A stretch of DNA of 56,601 bases from Dictyobacter arantiisoli (GCF_008326305.1 NZ_BIXY01000043.1:1-56601), one strand, 5' to 3'; positions 1 through 7,982 are shown, numbered from the stretch's first letter. Translations and numbers: made by a program. Notes: a model not told the origin generated them from the sequence alone.

Positions 1-119
1 AACTTCTTTTTATTGTGTGGTGTTGGAAAAGTTCTTCGAACTTTTCCAACACCACACAATAAAAAGGGCGCAGGCGTGTGCGCTCAAACCACTTTGTAAG
101 CGATCATAAGTACAAACAC
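1..119. repeat. Hairpin element family 1, copy A (partial at window edge)
   Basis: Arms 6-34 and 38-66 form a perfect 29-nt inverted repeat around a 3-nt loop. It is followed by the family's GGGCGCAGGCG segment and a CAAACAC end near 119. The left part lies outside the window. The stem is identical over its inner part to the copy at 25343-25538. No coding capacity is seen. Confidence 0.8.
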
Positions 120-125
120 CCATAA

Positions 126-1106
126 CTATCTATTATTAAGCATAACCACTTGCTTTTCTTCCCTGCGTCTCAGCGCCTCTCTTTCCTGAGAATTATTACG
201 TATTTCATTGAGATGAGATGATTGCCTTAGATGATTGAGCCGCTCTTCTATTGACTGGGCGAGCCGGTTGAGTGCCTGGTAGTGATGGATGTCCAGGCGC
301 AAACGTGGTTCAATTAATTCGAGTTCCATGATACAAAAATCTTGACCAATCCGTATCAAATCAACACGTGCAAAGAGCAAATCTTCTATACGAAGTGCGA
401 AACGCTGTGCCACATGTGCCAGAAGAGCACATGCAGTCTCCTTCTCTTCTTCTGAAGCTTCTATTGGGACTTCTCCAATAGGATCAAGCGCCAAAGATGC
501 TTTTTTTCGGAAAGCATGCGCATAATTTCCTTCAATAAAGATTAAAGAATGTTCTCCTTCTTCTTGTACGATCTGCAGATAGGGTTGGATCATGGCATCG
601 CGCTGATGAAGAATATCCTCAAGGTGTTGGCGGGCAATTGCTGGATCGTCTGTCAATACTGTCGCATGCGCATTGCTGGATGTTGTAGGCTTTATGACAA
701 TATGCTTCCAATGTGTAAAAATCTTCGCAAGGGTTTGGTCGATATCGACGGCTGTACCTTGTTTAAACCACACTGTTGGGATTGTTTTAAATCCAGCTTG
801 AGCAAGTTCTTGGAGATATCCTTTATGACTATTCCATCGAATAACCTCGGCTGGATTCCACAAAGAACGCGTTTGTGCAACCTTTTGCACCCATACGAGG
901 AACTCGGAAAGCGCGTGATGGTAACGCCAGGTCGAGCGTATGAGGATCGCATCGGCCTCCTCCCAGTGCACCAGGGGATCATTCCAGGCGAATACCTGTG
1001 CATGAATGTCCCGCTGCCAACAAGCCATTTGAAGTAATTTATCATCCTCTTCTAAAGGGATACCACGTTGTAAATGTTCTGGGTCTGTTGCAATAAATAA
1101 TTTCAT
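126..1106 (-). CDS. ATP-grasp domain protein (RimK/DcsG-like ligase)
   Basis: The 326-aa protein resembles single-chain ATP-grasp ligases that join a carboxylate to an amine using ATP, such as the cycloserine ligase DcsG and glutathione-synthetase-like enzymes. What is seen: an N-terminal Rossmann-like part with DAILIRSTWRYH near residues 52-63, a central segment with HIVIKPTTSSNAH that fits the ATP-binding lysine strand, a later FIEGNYAHAFRKK strand, and FARVDLIR...IMELELIEP that fits the metal-binding acidic/Asn end of the fold. The last ~40 residues are charged and probably extend beyond the domain. No partner gene is adjacent, so the substrate is unknown. The ribosome-binding site before the ATG is weak. 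A non-ligase role is unlikely given the complete fold. Confidence 0.75.
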   Translation of the reverse strand: MKLFIATDPEHLQRGIPLEEDDKLLQMACWQRDIHAQVFAWNDPLVHWEEADAILIRSTWRYHHALSEFLVWVQKVAQTRSLWNPAEVIRWNSHKGYLQELAQAGFKTIPTVWFKQGTAVDIDQTLAKIFTHWKHIVIKPTTSSNAHATVLTDDPAIARQHLEDILHQRDAMIQPYLQIVQEEGEHSLIFIEGNYAHAFRKKASLALDPIGEVPIEASEEEKETACALLAHVAQRFALRIEDLLFARVDLIRIGQDFCIMELELIEPRLRLDIHHYQALNRLAQSIEERLNHLRQSSHLNEIRNNSQEREALRRREEKQVVMLNNR

Positions 1107-1444
1107 AAAATATGTCCATGATAAGGCAAAGCTAAATAAGAAAGAGGCACATGCTCATTGTTGTTTGTCTCATAAATTTAGCTCCTATGCAAATTGAATG
1201 TTAAACGTTGCAGGCATAGCACTCCGTCTGATATATTCCCCTGGCAAAAAATGATGGTAGAGGAATAAAGAAGCGTTTTATCCAGTGGGATCTCTTAAGA
1301 AGAGCACGCCCTTACGTCATGTTGATCTATCAACATACTCACCTATTGAGATTTATAAGTAGTATCTGTCAATTCACTATCAACATTACTTGCATTATAC
1401 AACGCTCGCTTGATTTGAATCAAACGACGTCAACTTCGTTTTAG
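1107..1444. other. Intergenic stretch upstream of the ATP-grasp gene
   Basis: No credible gene is seen. It holds two short dyads: ATGTTGA/TCAACAT at 1319-1336 and TTGATT/AATCAA near 1412-1425. These could be regulatory sites for the leftward ATP-grasp gene. No clear promoter is recognised. Confidence 0.3.
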
Positions 1445-1539
1445 CTTGAGTTTATACATTTTTAGGCTTTCGAGCCTGCGAAAAAGGGCGAGTACGATGC
1501 ATTTTTGAGCTCACGTTTTCAAAAATGTACAAAGTCGAG
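1445..1539. repeat. 95-bp inverted-repeat element, copy 1
   Basis: It matches, in reverse complement, the equally long element at 29223-29317. The terminal repeat CTCGACTTTGTACATTTTT is intact at the right end (1521-1539, reverse complement) and degenerate at the left end. The interior shares AGGCTT, the AAAAAGGGCGAGT core and a GAGCTCACGTTTTC block. It has no ORF of its own, and the size and ends suit a miniature inverted-repeat element. Confidence 0.75.
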
Positions 1540-1547
1540 CTTACAAA

Positions 1548-1745
1548 GTGTTTGATTCTCATGATCTTCGCCATCCTGGCGCATGAGTTTTCGCACCAAT
1601 GGTGCTCAAACCACTTTTTATTGTATGTTGCTGTAATGTGCTATGCACATTTACAGCAACATACAATAAAAAGGGCGCAGGCGCGCACACGCCAGCCAGC
1701 CAGGGAGCAGCAAGATCCCGCTGGTATTGGGGGGCTGACACTCTC
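1548..1745. repeat. Hairpin element family 1, copy B
   Basis: A full-length copy. The ends are GTGTTTGATTC and GGGGGCTGACAC. It contains the conserved CATGAGTTTTCGCACC...GGTGCTCAAA block, a large central hairpin (1614-1673, one bulged base), then the GCAGGCGCGC stem-loop and AGATCCCG. Apparent ORFs across it are by-products of the repeat. It sits 9 bp from the 95-bp element, so two repeat types have inserted next to each other here. Confidence 0.85.
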
Positions 1746-1879
1746 TTAATGATTTTTAAATCAGCACGCAACAGAAATTGTCATTGCATCAAACTGATCC
1801 ACAGACGCATACCAGGTAAGAGTCGGAAAAAGAGGTAAATGTTTTTACCATTTCACCCCATTTTCCCTGGCTCTTGATT

Positions 1880-2878
1880 TTACACCTCGTCCAATCCTGG
1901 ATCTTCTAGACGGGCAATATGCTGTACCCATAGCGTATGTGCCAGTTGACGGGCATCGCGCCGCAGGCCATAGGAAGCAAAGTATTCACAGACGCGTGTC
2001 ACGTCACGCAACAACAGAGGATATACCTCATCGTAGGCAGGATCGACGGCCTGCGCGAAGTCGATAAGGACCGTCTCCCCTTCCCAGTAGAGAATATTGT
2101 AGGCTGAGAGATCACCATGCACACGTCGCGCGCTCAGGCTCAAGGCGATATCAGCCAGGATACGCTCGAACAACGGCTCTACTTCTTCCGCCTCCAATCT
2201 AACATCGCGCAATAATGGAGCAGCATGGCCCACCGTACCGATATATTCCATCAATACTGCATTGCCAACATGCGCCAGAGGACGAGGCACATGTACTCCT
2301 GCCTGATGCAGGAGACGCTGGGTCTCAAACTCATACTCAATCCAGGACAGCACACGGACCGCCTGGCCGCGTATCGTCTTACGCGCCACACCACGCAAGC
2401 GACTACTGCCATAGACTACGCGTCCCTGCTCATCGCGTTGCATACGATTATAGCGATAATCCGCATCATTCTTTAAACTACGGAACATACGTGGGCGATA
2501 AATCTTCACAGCCAGATACTGCAAGCCAGTCGCTGGATGTGCAGAACAACAAAAGACAGTCGCCTCCTTACCGCTACGTACCACATGCAACACATCAATA
2601 ATCAATTCTTGCTCATATAATGGAGTCAACGACGACAAAATCCAGGGTGCATCGCGTTGTGATGAGAGAAAACTCGATTGAAAGGTCGGGGATGGCTGCG
2701 GCTCGACACCTTGCTCTTTCAACCAGCGCTGTACTTCGACATTACTCTCATAACTCGTTTTTTTAGTCTGTTTACTCCGGACCACTGGCCGCTGTATCGG
2801 TTCCCAACGCGGAGTCATCTCATCTTCATACTGCTCATCTTCATAAGTAGAAAAATCATGTCGCAACTTCTTCACCAT
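1880..2878 (-). CDS. RIO1-family atypical serine protein kinase
   Basis: RIO kinases are compact Ser/Thr kinases or ATPases. In archaea and eukaryotes they act in ribosome maturation, and bacterial roles are poorly known. The ~332-aa protein has an N-terminal charged region, then GKEATVFCC (phosphate-binding loop), LAVKIYRP (ATP-binding Lys), the RIO insertion MFRSLKNDADYRYNR, the catalytic VHGDLSAYNILY (Asp and Asn present) and LIDFAQAVDP (metal-binding Asp replacing DFG). An upstream ATG at 2905 lacks a ribosome site, while the ATG at 2878 follows AAGGAGCTGAC, so this start was chosen. The gene is monocistronic, with a long structured leader upstream (3143-3501). Confidence 0.88.
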   Translation of the reverse strand: MVKKLRHDFSTYEDEQYEDEMTPRWEPIQRPVVRSKQTKKTSYESNVEVQRWLKEQGVEPQPSPTFQSSFLSSQRDAPWILSSLTPLYEQELIIDVLHVVRSGKEATVFCCSAHPATGLQYLAVKIYRPRMFRSLKNDADYRYNRMQRDEQGRVVYGSSRLRGVARKTIRGQAVRVLSWIEYEFETQRLLHQAGVHVPRPLAHVGNAVLMEYIGTVGHAAPLLRDVRLEAEEVEPLFERILADIALSLSARRVHGDLSAYNILYWEGETVLIDFAQAVDPAYDEVYPLLLRDVTRVCEYFASYGLRRDARQLAHTLWVQHIARLEDPGLDEV

Positions 2879-3142
2879 GTCAGCTCCTTCACCACACTGG
2901 CACAAACATACTCAAGTGTTTGAACCCAATAAAAATGCAATGTATCGGTAACACGCCAATAGCGTGTGTGCGTATAGCAAAAACACATAGAACCATCCTT
3001 TGCGATAGACAAAACTATGGCAGGGACAGGCAGAGCAGAGCTAGAACCCATGGCAGGACGAACCAGAACGGAGCCTGTTTCAGCGCTTCCGCCGGGTTGT
3101 CAATAAAAAAGCATAGAGAAAATGATGCTAAGACCATGAAAG

Positions 3143-3236
3143 CCACGGGTATCCTCTGTCACTGCGCACAAAAATGCCGGACATTCCCGTGGAAGAAAAA
3201 GGCAACATAAACCACGGGTTGGTAAATACACCCGTG
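3143..3236 (-). promoter_or_regulatory. Possible attenuator: four mutually complementary leader segments
   Basis: On the minus strand four short blocks follow one another: CACGGGT (3236-3230), ACCCGTGG (3219-3212), CCACGGG (3192-3186) and CCCGTGG (3149-3143). Block 2 can pair with 1 or 3, and block 3 with 2 or 4, which is the layout of an attenuation switch. The first pairing is followed within about 15 nt by a T-rich run. The block lies between a small leader-like ORF and the RIO kinase gene. The functional reading is an inference. Confidence 0.35.
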
Positions 3237-3363
3237 ACCCATCAACGAAGCAGAAAGGAGAGCGCAGTATAGAAGCATCGGAGAGATCGGTCCCGAAAGG
3301 ATGCTCTTTTTATTGCGGCAACTCGCGAGGGAAAGTAACAATGATGGTAATGATGAGATGTAC

Positions 3364-3435
3364 TTACCTCTGGAGTGTATCCTCAAAGGGAACAAGTCCA
3401 GAACGAGTGGAGGATACGGTTAGGGTGCTATTCAT
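3364..3435 (-). CDS. Small leader-like ORF (23 aa)
   Basis: The ATG at 3435 is preceded by a near-perfect AAAGGAGG at 3445-3452 with 9-nt spacing. The ORF encodes a 23-residue Ser/Thr-rich peptide starting MNSTLTVSST and ending in TAA. A consensus-like promoter lies just upstream (3473-3501). The only downstream gene on the same strand is the RIO kinase about 490 nt further on, with possible competing hairpins between. It could be a leader peptide or an independent small protein. No family is recognised. Confidence 0.45.
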   Translation of the reverse strand: MNSTLTVSSTRSGLVPFEDTLQR

Positions 3436-3472
3436 ATTAAAAAACCTCCTTTTTGTACATTATTCTCTTTCG

Positions 3473-3501
3473 AGTGTACCATCCTGATAGGATAGAGTCA
3501 A
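3473..3501 (-). promoter_or_regulatory. Sigma-70-type promoter for the small ORF / RIO leader
   Basis: The -35 box TTGACT (3501-3496) and -10 box TACACT (3478-3473) are separated by 17 bp on the minus strand. Transcription would start near 3466, about 30 nt before the small ORF. Confidence 0.55.
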
Positions 3502-3623
3502 GCCAAAATCCGTTAAAAAGCAGGAAATATCTTCCCATTCACAAAATTGAAACCAACCAACTGTCACAACGTGGAAAATAATAGATAGCGTATTGCTTGA
3601 AGCAGAGGAATAAAAACGAAGCC

Positions 3624-4619
3624 ATGTTAAATAGCTACCAAACCTATGTCGATGCTGGTATCGAGTCGTTGCAGCAATGGTACAATCCAACGCAAGGACT
3701 CTGGGATACGACCGGCTGGTGGAATGCCGCCAACCTGCTCTGGGTGCTCCTGGAATATACAGAGAAAACTCAGACAACTGGCTATCTCCCAATCATAAAT
3801 CATATTTTTGAGGTACATCATGGTGGCAATTGCATTAATGATTACTATGATGATGAAGGCTGGTGGGCGCTGAGCTGGATCAAAGCCTATGATATCACGG
3901 GCAATACAAATTATTTAACCCTGGCACGCACGATTTTTGCTGATATGCAAGGTGGCTGGGATACCACCTGTGGAGGTGGTATCTGGTGGTCAAAAGAGCG
4001 TAGCTATAAGAATGCAATCGCAAATGAGCTTTTCTTTACTGTTGCCGCGCGGCTCTACACACGCGCCTCCACGGCCCCCAATGCCATGGATTACTTTCAT
4101 TGGGCCTATCAAGAATGGACATGGTTCTGGAATAGTGGTCTGATCAATTCATATTCACTGATTAATGATGGTCTTGACCACAACTGCCAGAATAATGGTG
4201 GAGTCATCTGGACCTATAATCAGGGCGTTGTGCTGGGAGGATTGGTCGAGATGTATCAAATAACGCATGATGAGTCCTACCGTACGGTCGCCGAAAATAT
4301 CGCGGACGCAGCTATCATGCAGCTTACCGACCGGATGGGCATTCTGATTGAACCCTGTGAAAACGGCGATTGTGGCGCGGATGGTCCACAATTTAAAGGC
4401 ATCTTTGTACGCAACCTCGCCACACTGTATCAAGTACTTCCCAAGGAGATTTACAGGCACTTCATACTCACCAACGCCTACTCAATTGTTACCAGCAACC
4501 GCCTCGCAGCACACCAATTTGGCCTCAAGTGGGCCGGACCCGTTGATAACGTCGACGCAGCGCGCCAGGGTTCCGCTTTAGATACGCTGGTAGCCGCCAT
4601 GAGTCTCAACCTGACCTGA
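3624..4619 (+). CDS. Glycoside hydrolase family 76-like protein
   Basis: GH76 enzymes are endo-alpha-1,6-mannanases with an (alpha/alpha)6 barrel that attack mannan or mannose-containing glycans. The ~331-aa protein shows the family's aromatic-rich helices and the paired catalytic aspartates in NDYYDDEGWWALSW, followed by GGGIWWSKERSYKNAIANELF and WTYNQGVVLGGLVEMY. There is no signal peptide or anchor, so it is predicted to stay in the cytoplasm, which is unusual for this family. A TTG start at 3597 is possible but lacks a ribosome site. The ATG at 3624 lies behind AGAGG with a rather long spacer. It stands alone with no sugar transporter beside it. Confidence 0.82.
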   Translation: MLNSYQTYVDAGIESLQQWYNPTQGLWDTTGWWNAANLLWVLLEYTEKTQTTGYLPIINHIFEVHHGGNCINDYYDDEGWWALSWIKAYDITGNTNYLTLARTIFADMQGGWDTTCGGGIWWSKERSYKNAIANELFFTVAARLYTRASTAPNAMDYFHWAYQEWTWFWNSGLINSYSLINDGLDHNCQNNGGVIWTYNQGVVLGGLVEMYQITHDESYRTVAENIADAAIMQLTDRMGILIEPCENGDCGADGPQFKGIFVRNLATLYQVLPKEIYRHFILTNAYSIVTSNRLAAHQFGLKWAGPVDNVDAARQGSALDTLVAAMSLNLT

Positions 4620-4689
4620 CCCAAAAAGTGGGAATGACCCATATCCTGTAACAAATGGAGACATAAACATGAGCCATGCTTCCCATCTC

Positions 4690-4785
4690 CTAATCTCCTG
4701 CCACACTTCCCACAAAAACGCTACCGCCTGCCGGGGTCCGGGGTGTTACCCACCTTCCCTCTTCTCTCCCCCATCGAAGGTAGCA
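4690..4785. repeat. GC-rich repeat fragment
   Basis: The stretch GCCTGCCGGGGTCCGGGGTG and the following pyrimidine-rich run resemble pieces of the GC-rich element at 14248-14729 (compare GCCGGGGTTTGGGGTG there). It is probably a degenerate remnant. No gene is seen in 4620-4875. Confidence 0.4.
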
Positions 4786-4875
4786 ATAAAAAGATTTTGT
4801 TATTACAATGTAAACAACATTTATGACATATTTACAGACTTTTCCAAATATCCCCAAAAATTGCCTTAGATTGTC

Positions 4876-4904
4876 TTGACAATGGTCCCGCTTTATGGTA
4901 TCGT
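4876..4904 (+). promoter_or_regulatory. Promoter for the 49-aa ORF
   Basis: TTGACA at 4876-4881, a 17-bp spacer and TATCGT at 4899-4904. It lies 75 bp upstream of the start codon of the small ORF. Confidence 0.45.
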
Positions 4905-4979
4905 TATTACCGTAACAAGTTGATAGAAAAGAAACCACTACTTTAAATGTATCTAGACAGAAAGAGACGGAGGTACCAG

Positions 4980-5129
4980 ATGAAGGCATATAAACATCTC
5001 AACCGTCGCACCGTGTCTGTCTCGATATCCCATCACACATACCTCATGTTTGAAGGATGTCTGGCAGGCTCGCAGAGCGAAGACATCTATACATTTGGCG
5101 CAAGTAATCAAGGTCCACATTTTTTATAG
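4980..5129 (+). CDS. Small hypothetical protein (49 aa)
   Basis: The ATG at 4980 follows GACGGAGGTACCAG, a strong ribosome-binding site, and a promoter-like sequence lies upstream. The product starts MKAYKHLNRRTVSVSISHH and is basic at its N-terminus, with one Cys and no membrane helix or recognisable domain. I do not recognise it. It is supported only by the expression signals and could be spurious. Confidence 0.4.
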   Translation: MKAYKHLNRRTVSVSISHHTYLMFEGCLAGSQSEDIYTFGASNQGPHFL

Positions 5130-5445
5130 AGCGCAAGTAGAGCTCAGGACCACCTAAACGACGCCAGACTCACAGATCCAACGCTTCGCGCGACAAACCA
5201 GATTGTGCCTGAAGCAATCCTTTCGCTTAAATCCAACACTTTTGACACACATTTTTCGTATTCGCCAACGTATCAGTTCCACGACGGAGAGCGCACGTGT
5301 AATCGAATTTGCTCGTCTGGACAACGATTCGTGAGCAGCCATAAAAGTAGAATGTACACACAAAATTTGCACTATATATATAGCGTACTGCCATTTTGTG
5401 CTCATTTCGCTGCCTGACCCTGGCAGCCGACAAGGTGAGAAAACG

Positions 5446-5511
5446 ATGATAAACAGCAGAGCAATAGTGAATAAAATTGCCGCTTTTCAGCTTGAGAAAA
5501 AGAATTATTAG
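5446..5511 (+). CDS. Possible very small ORF (21 aa)
   Basis: The ATG at 5446 follows AAGGTGAGAAAACG and reads MINSRAIVNKIAAFQLEKKN plus Tyr before TAG. No homology is recognised. It precedes the 61-aa gene by about 120 bp on the same strand. The rest of 5130-5628 shows nothing else. This is a weak call based on the ribosome site only. Confidence 0.2.
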   Translation: MINSRAIVNKIAAFQLEKKNY

Positions 5512-5628
5512 GTGTAAGGGCAATGAAGTAAAACCAATAAACGAGCCCTTATCGACGCTTCAATTGTAGGTTGTCCATGATGTGTGTCTAACCGGCAATA
5601 CGCCACACGAGCCATTAGAGGTGAGAAT

Positions 5629-5814
5629 ATGATGCAGTTCAAAAAGGGTATGATGGTTCTCCGTCAGGTTGAGCAGACAACAGTTCAGGGTTGGACAGCT
5701 CAGGCTCAGCAGCGCGTCGTTCTGGTTACACGCGTCAATCAGCAGCAAGAGACGCGCAATCGCCGTTTCCAAAAAGGGATGATGGTGGGTTCCACTGTCA
5801 AAGGCATCTGCTAA
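5629..5814 (+). CDS. Small protein with duplicated FxKGMMV motif (61 aa)
   Basis: Two adjacent ATGs (5629, 5632) follow AGAGGTGAGAAT at proper spacing, and a very strong hairpin terminator follows the stop. The product begins MMQFKKGMMVLRQVEQTT and ends FQKGMMVGSTVKGIC, so FKKGMMV (residues 4-10) and FQKGMMV (47-53) bracket a Gln/Arg-rich middle, and the last residue is Cys. There is no membrane segment. The family is unknown. The duplicated motif and the terminal Cys could suit a peptide precursor or a small nucleic-acid-binding protein, but no modifying enzyme is adjacent. Confidence 0.55.
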   Translation: MMQFKKGMMVLRQVEQTTVQGWTAQAQQRVVLVTRVNQQQETRNRRFQKGMMVGSTVKGIC

Positions 5815-5826
5815 AATCTGCTAAAA

Positions 5827-5899
5827 GAAAGTTGTAGTAGACAAGAAAGAGGTTCTGAGTCGCTGACTCAGAACCTCTTTCTTGTCTACTACAACTTTC
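5827..5899. terminator. Bidirectional terminator between convergent genes
   Basis: Perfect 35-nt inverted repeat (5827-5861 and 5865-5899) around a 3-nt loop. It lies between the rightward 61-aa gene and the leftward DoxX gene. The stem carries A-rich and T-rich stretches suited to ending transcription from both sides. Confidence 0.85.
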
Positions 5900-5916
5900 G
5901 AGAAGCGGTCAGAATA

Positions 5917-6432
5917 TTATGCAGCTTGCTGAGTTGCTTGTTTGGAGGCTTGTGTGCTGGTAATGGCTCCAATAGCCACGATGATGACTGATACTGCGAG
6001 GAGCACCCAGAAGATAAGAGCTGGGACAACCAATCCAAGTGCGCTATCAATCGCATAAGCGCCAGGGCCTGTTAAGGCCAGACCAAGGCTTACTGCGAGC
6101 AGTACCAGGGGATATTCGAAACCGCCGCTGGTGGACCAGAGACCAGCCGACCAGTGGAAACGGACGACTGCCATTAACATGGAAGCAATCACTGCAATAG
6201 CGCCCAGAGGAGTGAGGAAGCCGAGCAGCAATAGCAAGCCACCGACGAACTCACCGCCACCCCCCAACAACGTCCAGAACCAGGCAGGGCTGAATCCCAT
6301 GGATTTTAGCCAGCCGGATGTGCCCACAAAACCATGTCCACCAAACCAACCAAAGACTTTCTGGGAACCATGGCCCATTAATAAGAGGCCTACAACGAGA
6401 CGTAGGATGAATAAACCAATAGATAAAGACAT
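5917..6432 (-). CDS. DoxX family membrane protein
   Basis: The 171-aa protein has four hydrophobic helices: LFILRLVVGLLLMGHGSQKV, then segments near residues 60-90, 105-125 and 135-160. The HGSQKVFGWFGGHG signature after helix 1 is typical of DoxX. DoxX proteins are linked to thiol and redox stress and sometimes to quinone metabolism. The ATG at 6432 is the only sensible start. It is transcribed divergently from an HxlR regulator across a 158-bp region with an obvious operator, so it is probably that regulator's target. Confidence 0.88.
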   Translation of the reverse strand: MSLSIGLFILRLVVGLLLMGHGSQKVFGWFGGHGFVGTSGWLKSMGFSPAWFWTLLGGGGEFVGGLLLLLGFLTPLGAIAVIASMLMAVVRFHWSAGLWSTSGGFEYPLVLLAVSLGLALTGPGAYAIDSALGLVVPALIFWVLLAVSVIIVAIGAITSTQASKQATQQAA

Positions 6433-6464
6433 GAGTACCGATACCTTCCTGAATATATATTTGC

Positions 6465-6516
6465 CTGTTACTAATATTTAATTAGTAACAGTAAGTATTA
6501 TAGATCTGTAACTAAT
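6465..6516. promoter_or_regulatory. HxlR-type operator between doxX-like and hxlR-like genes
   Basis: A 27-bp perfect dyad (arms CTGTTACTAAT and ATTAGTAACAG, 6465-6491, 5-bp centre) is followed by a third half-site CTGTAACTAAT at 6506-6516. The position in the shared intergenic region fits autoregulation and control of both genes. Confidence 0.7.
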
Positions 6517-6590
6517 GTTTGTCAAGGCACTAATTTTATGTTAGCATAGAGAAGCAGCAATGCACATTCTGTTAGAGGAGAAAAAACAGC

Positions 6591-6914
6591 ATGTCTGACA
6601 ATGAAGCTATCTGTGTCAGCTATTCATACGCGGCAAGCCTGATCAGCAAACGCTGGACGCCGTTGATCTTGAAGGTCCTATTAAATGGTCCGCGCCATTA
6701 TAGCGAGATTGTACGTAGTATTGGGGGTATCAGTGACCGCATCCTATCACTACGCCTGAAAGAGTTGGAGCAAGAACAGATCATTAGCCGTCATGTCTTT
6801 GCTGATATTCCAGTACGTATTGAATATTCCTTAACGCCTAAAGGGAAAGCACTGAATACAGTGGTCGAAGCGATTGAAAACTGGGGGCAAAAATGGTACA
6901 TGCCATTTAAATAA
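6591..6914 (+). CDS. HxlR family winged-helix transcriptional regulator
   Basis: 107 aa, the usual family length. ISKRWTPLILKVLLNGPRHY is the typical HxlR opening, followed by the recognition region GGISDRILSLRLKELEQ and the wing with VRIEYSLTPKGKAL. One Cys (residue 8) is positioned near the N-terminus, as in redox or aldehyde-sensing members such as HypR/QorR, so a thiol-sensing role is possible. The ribosome site AGGAGAAAAAACAGC precedes the ATG. It probably represses the divergent DoxX gene and itself. Confidence 0.9.
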   Translation: MSDNEAICVSYSYAASLISKRWTPLILKVLLNGPRHYSEIVRSIGGISDRILSLRLKELEQEQIISRHVFADIPVRIEYSLTPKGKALNTVVEAIENWGQKWYMPFK

Positions 6915-7043
6915 TGCATAGCGATGCTTTCGCCCGGCAAACAGATAGTGCGGATCAGCAACAAAGAACAGTGAATCCGATGCAGTTGCCTCAAACACAT
7001 TCGCTGGCCCCAGGCAGCTGCATCAAGTAGAAAGATGTCAGAA

Positions 7044-7982
7044 TCAGGCAATGAGGGACTCAAACCGGGCATTGCCGCCACAGAGGATAATGCCTACGCG
7101 TTCATCGGGTTGCGGTTGATAAACACCGGTTTGTAGGGCAGCTACACAGGCAGCAGCTGAAGGTTCTACGACGAGACGCAAATCGTTCCAGAGGGATTGC
7201 TGGCCGCGCAGGATGGCCTCATCGCTGACCAGCACTACGCGCTCCACGAATTGCTTCGCTATGGAAAATGCAATCTCTCCTACACGCCTGGCACCCAGGG
7301 CGTCGGCCACAACTCCGCTCACCCTGACATCTACTGGATGACCGACCTGTAAGGCACTAAACATACTCGCCGTGCCCTCCGACTCAACACCAATAATACG
7401 CGGCATACGCCTGGCATTCTGAAATGAACTGGCAATGCCTGCAATTAATCCCCCACCTCCAACAGCAACCAGGATTGTATCCAGATCAGGTAACTGGCGT
7501 TGCAATTCATAACCCACCGTCCCCTGACCAGCAATGACTTCCGCCTGATCATAGGCATGCACAATTAACGCCCCGGTTTGCTGCGCATGCACTTCACTCG
7601 CCAGAAATGCATCGGCATAGGTAGCCCCCTGGATGTGCACACTGGCACCATAAGCTCGTAAGCGTTCAACCTTTACCCGCGCAGAAATTTCTGGTACGAA
7701 GATTTCCGCACGATAACCCAGCTGGCGCGCGGCATACGCCACCGCAATGCCATGATTACCACCTGATGCGGCAACCACACCAGCCTCTGGTACGGCTTGA
7801 GATAACAAACGATTAAAAGCTCCGCGCGCCTTGAATGATCCAGCATGCTGCAAAAATTCTAATTTTAATGCCAGTTGAGCAGGGCATTGCCAGATCCCCT
7901 GCTCAAGCATAATCACAGGTGTTTTACGCACATATGGCTCAATGCGTTGCGCCGCATTCTCAATGTCGCGAGAAGAAATCAT
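7044..7982 (-). CDS. Threonine/serine dehydratase (PLP fold type II)
   Basis: The 312-aa enzyme lacks the C-terminal ACT-like regulatory domain of biosynthetic IlvA, so it resembles catabolic threonine/serine dehydratases or serine racemases. GSFKARGAFNR carries the pyridoxal-phosphate Lys51. SGGNHGIAVAYAA binds the substrate carboxylate, and VGGGGLIAGIAS binds the cofactor phosphate. The product would be a 2-oxo acid plus ammonia. The ATG follows AAGGGAGTACATA. It stands alone. Serine racemase activity cannot be excluded. Confidence 0.85.
   Translation of the reverse strand: MISSRDIENAAQRIEPYVRKTPVIMLEQGIWQCPAQLALKLEFLQHAGSFKARGAFNRLLSQAVPEAGVVAASGGNHGIAVAYAARQLGYRAEIFVPEISARVKVERLRAYGASVHIQGATYADAFLASEVHAQQTGALIVHAYDQAEVIAGQGTVGYELQRQLPDLDTILVAVGGGGLIAGIASSFQNARRMPRIIGVESEGTASMFSALQVGHPVDVRVSGVVADALGARRVGEIAFSIAKQFVERVVLVSDEAILRGQQSLWNDLRLVVEPSAAACVAALQTGVYQPQPDERVGIILCGGNARFESLIA

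Noticed and set aside
549-1045. 162-aa plus-strand and 117-aa minus-strand frames
   Set aside because: They are shadows of the ATP-grasp gene in other frames without ribosome sites or homology.
1525-1838. ORFs of 70-79 aa at the repeat pair
   Set aside because: The coding frames consist of repeat element B sequence, including its hairpin, so they are not genes.
2906-3210. 96-aa plus-strand ORF starting at 2920
   Set aside because: No ribosome site, composition without protein character, and it lies antisense to the RIO kinase leader; the leader interpretation explains the structure better.
3210-3440. T-box leader
   Set aside because: The conserved T-box bulge and specifier arrangement are not found; only competing hairpins and a small ORF are seen.
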